From positions 1-64,000 of the forward strand of contig NZ_QNFY01000005.1 of assembly GCF_003290185.1 (NCBI RefSeq): a stretch of 64,000 bases of DNA. The letters are read 5' to 3'. Within the stretch, counting starts at the first letter, position 1, and every line of letters begins with the position of its first letter. The position numbers and the translations under genes were made by a program. The notes beneath the pieces are model-generated. The model had not been told where the DNA came from. It saw only the letters and a list, made by a program, of their open reading frames with translations, and ran no database searches. Origin of the DNA: Chryseobacterium lathyri (GTDB lineage Bacteria; Bacteroidota; Bacteroidia; Flavobacteriales; Weeksellaceae). Positions 8,273 to 16,097 of the stretch are shown here, piece after piece.

Positions 8273-9328
8273 ATGATAACCACTGATATATTGATCATAG
8301 GAGCCGGACCTACCGGGCTTTTTGCTGTTTTTGAAGCAGGTTTATTAAAAATGAAGTGCCATATTATTGATGCACTTCCGCAGCCAGGAGGACAGCTAGC
8401 AGAGCTTTATCCGAAAAAACCTATTTTCGATATTCCGGGATATCCTTCAGTGAATGCTGGAGAATTGGTAGATAATTTAATGGAACAGATCAAGCAGTTC
8501 CAGCCGGGATTCACTTTGGGAGAAACTGCGGTTTCTTATACAAAAGTGGATGATGAATGGTTTGAAGTGATCACCAACAAAGGAACGGTGCACAGATGCA
8601 AAGCTATTGCCATTGCCGGCGGGTTGGGAACTTTTGAGCCCAGAAAGCCTACTTTTGAAAATGTAGCTGACTACGAGGAAAAAGGTCTTGAATATTTTGT
8701 TAAAGAGCCTGAGCATTTCAGAAACAAAAGAGTAGTGATTGCCGGAGGTGGAGATTCTGCTCTTGACTGGAGCGTTTTCCTTTCCAATGTAGCAAGTGAA
8801 GTGACTTTGATCCACAGAAGAAATGAGTTCAGAGGAGCTTTGGATTCCGTAGAGAAAGTTCAGGATCTTAAGAACCAGGGTAAAATTAAATTAATTACGC
8901 CTGCTGAAGTTACCGGTATCAAAGGGGACGGAAAAGTTGAAGCGATCACGGTAGAAATTGAAGGCCAGGAAGCTTTCGATATTGAAACAGATTATTTCAT
9001 TCCTCTATTCGGACTGACTCCAAAATTGGGAGAGATCGGAAACTGGGGACTGAATATTGAGAAAAATGCGATCGTTGTAAACAATGCGCTTGATTATCAG
9101 ACGAATATCGACGGAATCTATGCGATCGGAGATATCAATACCTATCCGGGAAAACTGAAGCTGATCCTTTGTGGTTTCCACGAAGCTACTTTGATGTGTC
9201 AGAGTGTTTACAACAGACTGAATCCGGGTAAGAAATTTGTCCTTAAATATACAACAGTAAGCGGTGTAGATGGATTTGACGGCAGCCGTAAGGAAGCAGA
9301 AAAGGCAGTTGTGAAAAAAATTGACTAA
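8273..9328 (+). CDS. Thioredoxin-reductase-like ferredoxin-NADP+ reductase
   Basis: 351 aa FAD enzyme that moves electrons between NADPH and ferredoxin. FAD-binding GAGPTG is at 10-15, PGGQLAELYP binds FAD, a second Rossmann motif GGGDSALDW is near 162 for NADPH, and a C-terminal GDINTYPGKLKLILCGFHEA completes the FAD site. The redox CxxC of true thioredoxin reductases is absent. This is the mark of the YumC/bacterial type-2 FNR group. A [2Fe-2S] ferredoxin gene begins 12 nt downstream and is the obvious partner. A monooxygenase, desaturase or heme enzyme fed by the pair is not encoded here. Confidence 0.9.
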   Translation: MITTDILIIGAGPTGLFAVFEAGLLKMKCHIIDALPQPGGQLAELYPKKPIFDIPGYPSVNAGELVDNLMEQIKQFQPGFTLGETAVSYTKVDDEWFEVITNKGTVHRCKAIAIAGGLGTFEPRKPTFENVADYEEKGLEYFVKEPEHFRNKRVVIAGGGDSALDWSVFLSNVASEVTLIHRRNEFRGALDSVEKVQDLKNQGKIKLITPAEVTGIKGDGKVEAITVEIEGQEAFDIETDYFIPLFGLTPKLGEIGNWGLNIEKNAIVVNNALDYQTNIDGIYAIGDINTYPGKLKLILCGFHEATLMCQSVYNRLNPGKKFVLKYTTVSGVDGFDGSRKEAEKAVVKKID

Positions 9329-9333
9329 TTTTG
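9326..9333 (+). promoter_or_regulatory. Possible internal -7 box overlapping the reductase stop codon
   Basis: TAATTTTG, whose first three bases are the stop codon of the reductase; the ferredoxin ATG follows 7 nt later. It could give an extra short-leader ferredoxin mRNA. No matching -33 box is seen. Confidence 0.4.
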
Positions 9334-9340
9334 CACTATT

Positions 9341-9670
9341 ATGTCAGATATTAATATAAAGATCACCGATCGGGAAGGGATAACCCATGATGTTGTAGCG
9401 CCTACAGATATGTCTATGAACCTGATGGAGATCATCCGCTCTTATGAACTGGCGGAAGAAGGAACCATCGGGGTATGCGGAGGAATGGCAATGTGCGCTT
9501 CGTGTCAGGTATATGTGATCAATGATCCGGGCCTTGAGCCTATGGGAGATGAAGAAGATGCGATGCTGGCGGAAGCTTACCATGTAAAAGAAAACAGCAG
9601 ACTGGGATGTCAGCTGCATATGATGGATGCCATGGAAGGTCTTGAAGTGGCGATTGCTCCTTATCCTTAG
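9341..9670 (+). CDS. [2Fe-2S] ferredoxin, adrenodoxin type
   Basis: 109 aa electron carrier. Cluster ligands are Cys46, Cys52, Cys55 (VCGGMAMCASC) and Cys90 (RLGCQ), the Cx5CxxC...C spacing of adrenodoxin/putidaredoxin-type ferredoxins. The chain is acidic, as expected for a redox partner. It is encoded directly behind the NADPH-ferredoxin reductase, so the two probably form one electron-transfer chain. A terminator follows. Confidence 0.92.
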   Translation: MSDINIKITDREGITHDVVAPTDMSMNLMEIIRSYELAEEGTIGVCGGMAMCASCQVYVINDPGLEPMGDEEDAMLAEAYHVKENSRLGCQLHMMDAMEGLEVAIAPYP

Positions 9671-9695
9671 AATATATTTTTTAATCTTAATATAG

Positions 9696-9728
9696 AAACC
9701 CGTACGAAAAATTCGAACGGGTTTTGTT
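9696..9728 (+). terminator. Terminator of the reductase-ferredoxin operon
   Basis: Stem AAACCCGT-ACGAA / TTCGA-ACGGGTTT from 9696 to 9724, followed by TTGTTTT. Confidence 0.85.
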
Positions 9729-9748
9729 TTACAATATTAATTATCATT

Positions 9749-10117
9749 TTATTTTGAATAACATTTCTCTTCGTGAATGATTATTGTATCTTTTTTAATG
9801 ATTTTAAAATAAGGCTCTCCATTATTTTTTACAAAATAATCACCCGGCTCAATTTCTTTTTTATAGAAAGACCACCATCTGTTACCATCAGAGCATTCAC
9901 AATGTTGAAAGGTTTCAGGATCAGTTCCTATTAATTTAAATGTTCCTGTATGTTCAATTTTTTCTACCTTAATTTTGCATTTTTCCTTTTTGATCCTTTT
10001 AATCCTAGTTTTACAATCTTCCGTAAAGTAAGGAGAGAGGGTTGGAAGAATAAAGACAAAGGTTACAAATACAAGAGCAGATCCTATCATTTCCTTATTA
10101 ACGTTGTAGTTATTCAT
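9749..10117 (-). CDS. Hypothetical small membrane-anchored protein
   Basis: 122 aa, not recognised. One hydrophobic segment at about residues 10-30 (MIGSALVFVTFVFILPTLS) would anchor it, leaving a basic region then a small domain with ETFQHCECSDGNRWWSFYKKE and several cysteines, perhaps in the periplasm. Met10 is an alternative start. It lies 18 nt downstream of the LOG-family gene on the same strand and may be co-transcribed with it. Confidence 0.6.
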   Translation of the reverse strand: MNNYNVNKEMIGSALVFVTFVFILPTLSPYFTEDCKTRIKRIKKEKCKIKVEKIEHTGTFKLIGTDPETFQHCECSDGNRWWSFYKKEIEPGDYFVKNNGEPYFKIIKKDTIIIHEEKCYSK

Positions 10118-10135
10118 ATGAAAACTATAAAAGTC

Positions 10136-10717
10136 TTAAATTTTATCTTTCGAAATCCATTTCCCCACAGTAGGAGCCTGATAATTTTTCATCTTTTCTA
10201 AAAGCTCATCAATATTTCCACTTATCAAAAGCATATCACGATTCACCAACTTTAAAAATCCTTTATCCACCATCGTCTGAACCAGTTTTATCAGATCGTC
10301 ATAAAATCCATCAATATTCAAAATCCCGATTGGTTTCTTATGAAGTCCTAGTTGTGCCCAGGTGATCATTTCAAAAAACTCTTCCAGTGTTCCATAGCCG
10401 CCGGGAAGAACGATCACGCCGTCGCAGAGGTCATTCATCTTTGTTTTTCTTTCGTGCATGGTTTCTACGAGGATGAGTTCGGTAAGTTTTTTATGGGCAA
10501 TTTCTTTGGATTGCAGGAAGTGGGGAAGAACTCCAACGACTTCCCCCTTTTCATTTAAAGCTCCATCCGCAACGGCTCCCATCAAACCAACATCTGCACC
10601 GCCATAGATCAATTGTATATGCTGGTGGGCTAATGTTTGTCCAAGCAGGAAAGCCTGTTCTTTAAAAATATCGTCTGTGCCGAAACTGGAGCCGCAGAAA
10701 ACTGTTATACTTTTCAT
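10136..10717 (-). CDS. LOG family protein (TIGR00730 type)
   Basis: 193 aa Rossmann-like nucleotide hydrolase of the LOG (Lonely Guy) family, which releases the base from nucleoside 5'-monophosphates. It shows ITVFCGSSFG at the N-terminus and the diagnostic PGGYGTLEEFFEMITWAQLG motif (about 105-124), with the preceding MHERKTKM. Its length is typical. In bacteria the physiological substrate is uncertain; cytokinin activation is the plant and actinobacterial role. It is probably the first gene of a two-gene unit with the small membrane protein. Confidence 0.92.
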   Translation of the reverse strand: MKSITVFCGSSFGTDDIFKEQAFLLGQTLAHQHIQLIYGGADVGLMGAVADGALNEKGEVVGVLPHFLQSKEIAHKKLTELILVETMHERKTKMNDLCDGVIVLPGGYGTLEEFFEMITWAQLGLHKKPIGILNIDGFYDDLIKLVQTMVDKGFLKLVNRDMLLISGNIDELLEKMKNYQAPTVGKWISKDKI

Positions 10718-10742
10718 GATTGTAAATCTTATTAAATAATTT

Positions 10743-10863
10743 TTTAACCATTAAGGTCAATGAAGTTATTAAGTGAAGTTAAGGGAAATATCAAAGATAT
10801 TTTTAAGCATGGAGCCTGTACCTTCTTAATCATCTTAACAACTTAAATAAAACCTTAATGGTT
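10743..10863. repeat. Inverted intergenic element with 9-nt period
   Basis: Outer arms AACCATTAAGGT (10746-10757) and ACCTTAATGGTT (10852-10863) are perfect inverted repeats. Inside, each arm repeats in 9-nt steps (AACCATTAA, GGTCAATGA, AGTTATTAA on the left; CTTAA-containing units on the right). It belongs with the elements near 22217, 40934, 43005, 47233 and 53669. Confidence 0.55.
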
Positions 10864-10923
10864 TAAATTAAAAATATCCAAAATCATACGACTTTGGATA
10901 TTCAATATAGCAATTTTATCTTC

Positions 10924-12366
10924 TTATTTTAAAGGAATATTCGCCAAAATATCTTTAGTGAAACTCCAGAATTTCTGAGCAGAAGAAATATTAGCTTTCT
11001 CGTCAGGAGAATGTGCTCCTCTGATCGTAGGTCCAAAGCTTACCATTTCCATTTCAGGATAATTGGCTCCGATGATTCCGCATTCCAGTCCTGCGTGACA
11101 AGCTACCACATGAGGCTTTTCGCCAAATTTTTCTGTGTAGATTTTTTCCATCAGCTGTACGATCTCAGAACCCGGTTTTGGCTTCCATCCAGGATAAGAA
11201 CCACTGAATTCAACGTTCATTCCTGCTAATTCTGCTACAGATTTTAACTGTTCTGCTACCGAATATTTAGATGAATCCACAGATGATCTGGTTAAGTTTA
11301 AGATTTTAAGCTCACCGCCTTTTAATTCCACTCTGGCTACATTGTTGGATGCTTCCACAAGATCTTTTACGTCCGGGCTCATTCTGTAAACCCCATTGTG
11401 AAGAGATTTTAAAGCAAGGATAATCTTCTTGGAATCTTCTTCGGAAACAGCTTTGTCAGAAGTCGTAGAATTTTCAATATTGATATGGATATCAGGTTCT
11501 ACTGTAGCAAATTCTTCTAAAATTTCTTTTTTAAGAGCTGTAGCCGTTTCAATAAATTCCTGAGCATTTCTCACGGAAATAAGTGCCGTAGCTTCTCTTG
11601 GAATAGCATTTCTCAAGCCGCCGCCGTCAACCGTTACCAACTGAATATTCTGGTTAGTTAAGCCACTGTAAAGAAGTCTTCCCAGAATAATATTGGAATT
11701 ACCGAAACCTTTATGAATATCCATTCCTGAATGACCTCCCTGCAGGCCTTTTACTTCAATTCTTATAATCTGTCCTTTTGCTGGCTCTGTTCCATAATTT
11801 TGAGTAATGGTTACATCTACACCCCCTGCACAACCGATATCGATCTCATCATCTTCTTCGGTATCAAGGTTTAACAGGATTTCTCCAGTCAACTGTCCAG
11901 GCTTTAAACCTAAAGCACCGGTCATTCCCGTCTCTTCATCAATGGTGAAGAGAGCTTCCATAGCCGGATGTGGAATATCTGAACTTTCAAGAATAGACAT
12001 GATGGTTGCTACTCCTAAACCGTTATCAGCACCTAAAGTTGTTCCTTTTGCTTTTACCCAATCTCCATCAACCTCCATTTTGATACCTTCTGTATCGAAA
12101 TCAAAATTAACATCACTGTTTTTCTGGCATACCATATCCAGATGTGACTGAAGAACGACGGATTTACGGTTTTCCATGCCCGGAGTGGCAGGTTTCTTGA
12201 TAATAACATTTCCTACTTCATCTACCGTAGTTTCCAATCCTAAATTTTCACCAAATTCTTTGATGAAAGCAATGACTCTTTCTTCTTTTTTAGATGGTCT
12301 TGGAACTGCATTTAATTTGGAGAAATTTTTCCAGATAATTTGCGGTTCTATATTAGATAATTCCAT
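10924..12366 (-). CDS. pepD: Aminoacyl-histidine dipeptidase (M20 family PepD)
   Basis: 480 aa cytoplasmic di-zinc exopeptidase that cleaves Xaa-His dipeptides and other dipeptides. Motifs in order: SHLDMVCQK with the first zinc His, GADNGLGVA with the bridging Asp, the DEETGMTGA pair of Glu residues, NLDTEEDDE, and HSPDEKAN near the C-terminus with the last His. A lid/dimerisation domain fills roughly residues 205-385. Length and order match E. coli PepD. It is monocistronic with its own -7 box. Confidence 0.94.
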   Translation of the reverse strand: MELSNIEPQIIWKNFSKLNAVPRPSKKEERVIAFIKEFGENLGLETTVDEVGNVIIKKPATPGMENRKSVVLQSHLDMVCQKNSDVNFDFDTEGIKMEVDGDWVKAKGTTLGADNGLGVATIMSILESSDIPHPAMEALFTIDEETGMTGALGLKPGQLTGEILLNLDTEEDDEIDIGCAGGVDVTITQNYGTEPAKGQIIRIEVKGLQGGHSGMDIHKGFGNSNIILGRLLYSGLTNQNIQLVTVDGGGLRNAIPREATALISVRNAQEFIETATALKKEILEEFATVEPDIHINIENSTTSDKAVSEEDSKKIILALKSLHNGVYRMSPDVKDLVEASNNVARVELKGGELKILNLTRSSVDSSKYSVAEQLKSVAELAGMNVEFSGSYPGWKPKPGSEIVQLMEKIYTEKFGEKPHVVACHAGLECGIIGANYPEMEMVSFGPTIRGAHSPDEKANISSAQKFWSFTKDILANIPLK

Positions 12367-12382
12367 GAAATTTTATTTTTAT

Positions 12383-12390
12383 CAAAATTA
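12383..12390 (-). promoter_or_regulatory. -7 promoter box of pepD
   Basis: TAATTTTG on the minus strand, 16 nt from the ATG. Confidence 0.6.
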
Positions 12391-12397
12391 CAAAATA

Positions 12398-12424
12398 AAA
12401 AATGCTTCCGTGAATCCGGAAGCA
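12398..12424 (-). terminator. Terminator of the lipoprotein gene upstream of pepD
   Basis: Stem TGCTTCCG (12403-12410) / CGGAAGCA (12417-12424). On the minus strand it is followed by TTTTTTATTTTG. It separates pepD from the preceding operon. Confidence 0.82.
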
Positions 12425-12472
12425 CTTTTTATGTGGAGACTAGAGGTAAATTTGTTTTACCTCTCTTGTTTT

Positions 12473-12964
12473 TTAACATCCGCATTCGCCGTAAATAGGT
12501 AATGTTTCTACAGTACCATCCGGTTTTTCAATCGTCAGGGTACCTTCGAATAATAAAGCTTCTTCACTTTTTATTTTTTTTCCTTTTACAGAAATCTTGT
12601 AGTTGTCGCTTTCAATTTCTTTCGTCAGCTCCTCGTCAACTTCCATATCACTTGACGAGATAAGATTCATTGTTAATCTTTTACCGTCAAGTTTCATGTA
12701 GGCTGTTTTTCCTGCATCATCAGCATAAATGTATTTTTCTGCTTCAAAATCAGCCTTATTTCTTGCAAAATAGCATGAGCATTCTTTGATCTCTTTTGGA
12801 AAAGGGATAATGTCTACTAGAACTTTTCCTGGTGCTGTTTCTGTTTTTGCAGAATCTTTAACAAGGTTTAAAGAATCTGTTGAGGCACTATCCTTAATGA
12901 CTTCCTTATCTTTTTTACAGGCGGTCAAAAGAAGTGCTGAAAAGAAAATGATTAGATATTTCAT
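12473..12964 (-). CDS. Hypothetical lipoprotein
   Basis: 163 aa, family not recognised. The signal peptide ends in the lipobox LLTAC with Cys16 and is followed by a charged Ser/Asp/Lys-rich linker (17-45). The globular part begins at VLVDIIPFPKEIKECSCYFAR and contains paired cysteines (CSC and a terminal CGC), which may form disulphides outside the cytoplasm. It follows the LURP-one-like gene by 18 nt and probably shares its transcript. A terminator lies downstream. Confidence 0.75.
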   Translation of the reverse strand: MKYLIIFFSALLLTACKKDKEVIKDSASTDSLNLVKDSAKTETAPGKVLVDIIPFPKEIKECSCYFARNKADFEAEKYIYADDAGKTAYMKLDGKRLTMNLISSSDMEVDEELTKEIESDNYKISVKGKKIKSEEALLFEGTLTIEKPDGTVETLPIYGECGC

Positions 12965-12982
12965 TGTTTGTGGTTTTTATGT

Positions 12983-13588
12983 TTAGCCTCTCGCTCTTTC
13001 CAGAAGAACCATCATCAGTAATGATAAGATCACTAAACTTTCGTCTTCGTCATCAATATCGATCATTCTGTCAAGCTGGAATCTTCTTCCGAAGAACGAA
13101 GGCATTTTTTTAAGTTTAAAATATTCCTTTCCGTCAATACCTCTTACGGTATAAGCGGGGTTAAGAAAATATCCTGTGAACATTCCTATAATTGGAATCT
13201 CACTTACCATTCCATCAAAGAATTTTGTCCATGCATTATCCTCTGCAACCGTGAATTTGGGTTGGTCATTTGAATCCAGGATGTCATAAGTAGATTTCCA
13301 GAGAGAGCGCATCCCTTTTCTTGCCAGTCTTCCGTAATTTTTGTTGTCGGTAAGGTCATTTAAAGAATAAGAAGCATTGAAATCGATCCATTGATTGGCT
13401 TTGATCCTGAAAAGCTCTTTAGATTTGCTTTCGTCATTGAAAACAATAACATCTTCCTTCAGCTTGAACATTTTCTGACGGACATACGCTACATAGTTCC
13501 CGTTTCTGTCAGTAATATTGAAATCACTTGCCAGAGTGGAGATTTTAAATTTGAAATCCAGAGGATAATTTAGGTTTTTAAGTACCAT
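12983..13588 (-). CDS. LURP-one/tubby-like domain protein
   Basis: 201 aa. The fold signature is that of the LURP-one-related/phospholipid-scramblase (tubby C2) family: FNITDRNGNYVAYVRQKMFKLKEDVIVFNDE reads as consecutive beta strands, repeated in YDILDSNDQPKFTVAEDNAW and YTVRGIDGKEYFKLKKMPSFFGRRFQLD. The C-terminal VILSLLMMVLLERA is a hydrophobic helix, as the central helix in this fold. The function of bacterial members is unknown; lipid binding is inferred. It is the first gene of a pair with the downstream lipoprotein. Confidence 0.72.
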   Translation of the reverse strand: MVLKNLNYPLDFKFKISTLASDFNITDRNGNYVAYVRQKMFKLKEDVIVFNDESKSKELFRIKANQWIDFNASYSLNDLTDNKNYGRLARKGMRSLWKSTYDILDSNDQPKFTVAEDNAWTKFFDGMVSEIPIIGMFTGYFLNPAYTVRGIDGKEYFKLKKMPSFFGRRFQLDRMIDIDDEDESLVILSLLMMVLLERARG

Positions 13589-13615
13589 TAGTTTATTTTT
13601 TTCATATTAGAACCC

Positions 13616-13623
13616 CAAAGATA
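13616..13623 (-). promoter_or_regulatory. -7 promoter box of the LURP-one-like operon
   Basis: TATCTTTG on the minus strand, 27 nt before the ATG. Confidence 0.6.
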
Positions 13624-13636
13624 GAGGTTTTTTTTA

Positions 13637-13840
13637 GAACTAAGAACCAAGAACCAAGAGTCAAGAACCAGGATTTTAGATATCAGATGCCAGATTTCAG
13701 ACATGAGACTTTAGGGTAAGGCTGAGATTCAGGTTGGAAAATGCCAATGGTGAATTTTGCTTTGCAAGTGAATGGTGAGTGAGCGAACCACGATATAAGA
13801 GTCAAGAATCAAGATGCCAGATATCAGATTATGAGTATTG
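13637..13840 (+). repeat. Heptanucleotide-period repeat, GAACCAA type
   Basis: Part of the 519-nt gap 13589-14107, which has no gene. From about 13643 the DNA reads in 7-nt steps: GAACCAA, GAACCAA, GAGTCAA, GAACCAG, then ATATCAG, ATGCCAG, ATTTCAG, ACATGAG, ACTTTAG. A second tract at 13796-13835 repeats the pattern (AGAGTCA, AGAATCA, AGATGCC, AGATATC). Between them lies a GTGAATGGTGAGTGAG-like stretch. Confidence 0.65.
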
Positions 13841-13957
13841 GTGGCTTCGGTGCCTCAGCCTCCAGATATTGTTTATTTTATATTTCTGAAGATGTCAGGT
13901 TTTAGTTTATTAAATACGGACCTTAAATAATACAATCATCAACCCTTTTATACCTAC

Positions 13958-14080
13958 ATACTCTAAACCCCTCCAACGCTCAAACCCGCATCCCGGAATA
14001 GAGCCCTTGAAACTTATAATTCCACCATGTTAAAACCCTAAAAACTCTCCGACTCTCTAACTCTGAAACACACCCAATTC
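13958..14080 (+). repeat. Heptanucleotide-period repeat, AACTCTA type
   Basis: Reads in 7-nt steps (ACGCTCA, AACCCGC, ATCCCGG, AATAGAG, CCCTTGA, AACTTAT, AATTCCA, ... CTCTCTA, ACTCTGA). It shares AACCCTAAAAACTCTCCGACT, apart from one A, with the reverse complement of 3267-3420, so it is a dispersed family found in both orientations. Confidence 0.62.
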
Positions 14081-14094
14081 TCAACAATATTCCT

Positions 14095-14102
14095 TATTTT
14101 TG
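14095..14102 (+). promoter_or_regulatory. -7 promoter box immediately before recR
   Basis: TATTTTTG followed by TAGTT and the recR ATG, so transcription should begin at or next to the start codon. Confidence 0.55.
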
Positions 14103-14107
14103 TAGTT

Positions 14108-14719
14108 ATGGATTACCCTAGTAAAGTTTTAGCAAAAGCCGTAGACGAGATTTCAGGGCTGCCCGGAATCGGGAGAAAAACAGCGCTGAGATTGGCATTG
14201 CATCTGTTAAAACAACCCAGTTCCAGAGCAATAGGACTTGGAAACTCATTAATCAACCTTGTTAACGAAATAAAATACTGCAAAGAATGTCATAATTTTT
14301 CAGATTTTGACGTTTGTGAGATCTGCAGCAATGAGAAAAGAAACAGCGAGCTGATCTGTATCGTTGAAGATGTACGTGACGTAATTGCCATTGAAAACAC
14401 AGGAAAGTTTACAGGAAAATACCTAATCTTGGGTGGAAAAATATCACCGATGGAAGGCGTTGGGCCCAATCAGCTGAATATACCGAGTATTGAAAGAAAA
14501 GTGAATGAAGGCGGGGTAAAAGAATTTATTTTTGCGTTAAGTGCCACAATGGAAGGGGATACAACAGCCTATTATATTTACAAAAAATTTAAAAACTTTA
14601 AGGTTAGTTTTTCAAGCATTGCCAGAGGAATCTCAGTAGGAGACGAGCTGGAATATGCGGATGAAGTATCTTTGGGAAGATCCATTATTAACAGGTTGCC
14701 ATACAACGAAAAGGACTAA
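14108..14719 (+). CDS. recR: Recombination mediator protein RecR
   Basis: 203 aa DNA-binding protein of the RecFOR pathway that loads RecA at gaps. Helix-hairpin-helix SGLPGIGRKTALRLA is at about 16-30. A zinc finger is formed by Cys58, Cys61, Cys70, Cys73 (CKECHNFSDFDVCEIC). The Toprim domain starts at LICIVEDVRDVIAIE and contains the conserved EGDTTAYYI. Length is normal. The glycosyltransferase start lies 1 nt after the stop, so the two are probably one transcript although functionally unrelated. Confidence 0.96.
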   Translation: MDYPSKVLAKAVDEISGLPGIGRKTALRLALHLLKQPSSRAIGLGNSLINLVNEIKYCKECHNFSDFDVCEICSNEKRNSELICIVEDVRDVIAIENTGKFTGKYLILGGKISPMEGVGPNQLNIPSIERKVNEGGVKEFIFALSATMEGDTTAYYIYKKFKNFKVSFSSIARGISVGDELEYADEVSLGRSIINRLPYNEKD

Positions 14720-14720
14720 T

Positions 14721-15554
14721 ATGAAGCTGTCGATAATCATTGTCAATTATAATGTAACCAGGCTGCTGAGAAATTGCCTTCTGTCTGTTCAGAAATATAC
14801 AGAAGGAGAGGATTATGAAGTAATTGTTATAGATAATGCATCAACAGATACGTCCTGGGGAGATCTTATTCCGGAATTTCCCAAGATACATTTTATATCT
14901 TCTGAGCATAATGAAGGTTTTGCTGTTGCCAATAACAAAGCGATAAAAACAGCAGCCGGAGAATATGTTCTTCTTTTAAATCCGGATACCGAACTGGAAG
15001 GATATTATATGAAAGATATTCTTGATTTTGCTGATTCTAAGCCGGATTTCGGATGTCTTGGAGTAAGAATGCATGATGCAGAGGGGAACTTTCTGCCTGA
15101 AAGTAAACGCTCAGTACCGGATATGTTCAATTCTTTTGAAAAACTGTTTACGAACTTTAAAAGAAGCAATTCAAAATCCTATTACAGAAGTGATATTGAT
15201 GAAACTGCAGTTGCAGAAGCAGATGTGGTTACCGGAGCTTTTTTATTGATCAGAAAAGAGGTCTACGAAAAAATTGGTGGGCTGGATGAAACATATTTTA
15301 TGTACGGGGAAGACATTGATCTGTGCTATACCTTATTGAGAAACGGTTATAAAAACTATTATTATGGAAAGGCTTCCCTTCTCCATCATAAAGGAGAGAG
15401 CACTATTAAAGATGAGGTGTATCTTGACCGATTTTATGGAGCTATGCAGATCTTTATTGATAAATATTACAGAGAATCTAAGCCTATGCAGTATTCATTC
15501 TTAAAAGCAGGACTAAGGCTTCGTCACAAGATCGAGAAGATCAAGCTAAAATAA
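14721..15554 (+). CDS. Glycosyltransferase family 2 protein
   Basis: 277 aa GT-A fold sugar transferase. The start MKLSIIIVNYN is the canonical GT2 N-terminus, so the longer frame reaching back into recR is rejected. DNASTD near residue 40 and NPDTEL near 93 form the nucleotide-sugar and metal-binding region. EADVVTGAFLLIRKEVYEKIGGLDETYFMYGEDIDLCYTL is the typical acceptor-side ED motif. It resembles rhamnosyl/glycosyl transferases of cell-surface polysaccharide synthesis. The donor and acceptor are unknown, and no polysaccharide cluster surrounds it. Confidence 0.9.
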   Translation: MKLSIIIVNYNVTRLLRNCLLSVQKYTEGEDYEVIVIDNASTDTSWGDLIPEFPKIHFISSEHNEGFAVANNKAIKTAAGEYVLLLNPDTELEGYYMKDILDFADSKPDFGCLGVRMHDAEGNFLPESKRSVPDMFNSFEKLFTNFKRSNSKSYYRSDIDETAVAEADVVTGAFLLIRKEVYEKIGGLDETYFMYGEDIDLCYTLLRNGYKNYYYGKASLLHHKGESTIKDEVYLDRFYGAMQIFIDKYYRESKPMQYSFLKAGLRLRHKIEKIKLK

Positions 15555-15586
15555 AAAAGCAGTTCAAATTGAACTGCTTTTGTTAT
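15555..15586 (+). terminator. Bidirectional terminator between the glycosyltransferase and secG
   Basis: Stem AAAAGCAGTTC / GAACTGCTTTT (15555-15565 and 15571-15581) with A and T runs on both sides, placed between convergent genes. Confidence 0.87.
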
Positions 15587-15605
15587 ATGTAAGATAAATC
15601 TGTTA

Positions 15606-15965
15606 TTATTTTGCCGGAGCTACAGGTGTCTGAGCCGGAGTAGTGGTAGTAGCTGCTGGAGCAGACTGCTTAGCCGGAGCTGTAGTTTCTTTCTTCACTG
15701 GCTGCTGCTGTGTAGGAGCTGCTGTTGTAGGCTTACCTGTGATCACAACGCTTATAAGGATAAGAACGATGATTACTGCGCCCAGAGTCCATGTTGCTTT
15801 TTCCATGAAATCATTGGTTCTCTGTACTCCGAACTGTGCAGGTGATGCACCTCCGAAAGTACTGGAAAGGCCTCCTCCTTTAGGATTTTGAGCCATAACG
15901 ATGATTACCAATAAGATGCTGGCAATCATAACAAGAACCATCAATAGTGTAAATATAGTATCCAT
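15606..15965 (-). CDS. secG: Preprotein translocase subunit SecG
   Basis: 119 aa inner-membrane component of SecYEG. Two transmembrane helices (about 3-23 and 57-77) flank the conserved MAQNPKGGGLSSTFGGASPAQFGVQRTNDFMEKATW loop, which defines SecG. The C-terminal 40 residues are a low-complexity Ala/Thr/Pro/Gln tail that is common in flavobacterial SecG. It is a single gene with a -7 box at 15991-15998. Confidence 0.95.
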   Translation of the reverse strand: MDTIFTLLMVLVMIASILLVIIVMAQNPKGGGLSSTFGGASPAQFGVQRTNDFMEKATWTLGAVIIVLILISVVITGKPTTAAPTQQQPVKKETTAPAKQSAPAATTTTPAQTPVAPAK

Positions 15966-15990
15966 TAATTCTGATATCTTTTTGAATGGG

Positions 15991-15998
15991 CAAATTTA
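15991..15998 (-). promoter_or_regulatory. -7 promoter box of secG
   Basis: TAAATTTG on the minus strand, 25 nt before the ATG. Confidence 0.6.
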
Positions 15999-16047
15999 AT
16001 CTTTTTTTACCGAATGGCAAAGAAGATAAGGGTAAATGTTATTAAAA

Positions 16048-16077
16048 ATAAAAACGGCAGCGTCAGCTGCCATTTTT
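16048..16077 (-). terminator. Terminator of the M16 peptidase operon
   Basis: Stem GGCAGC / GCTGCC (16056-16061 and 16066-16071) with a 4-nt loop. A-rich and T-rich flanks make it bidirectional; it lies just after the stop at 16098. Confidence 0.82.
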
Positions 16078-16097
16078 TCTATAAAAAAGACTATTCT

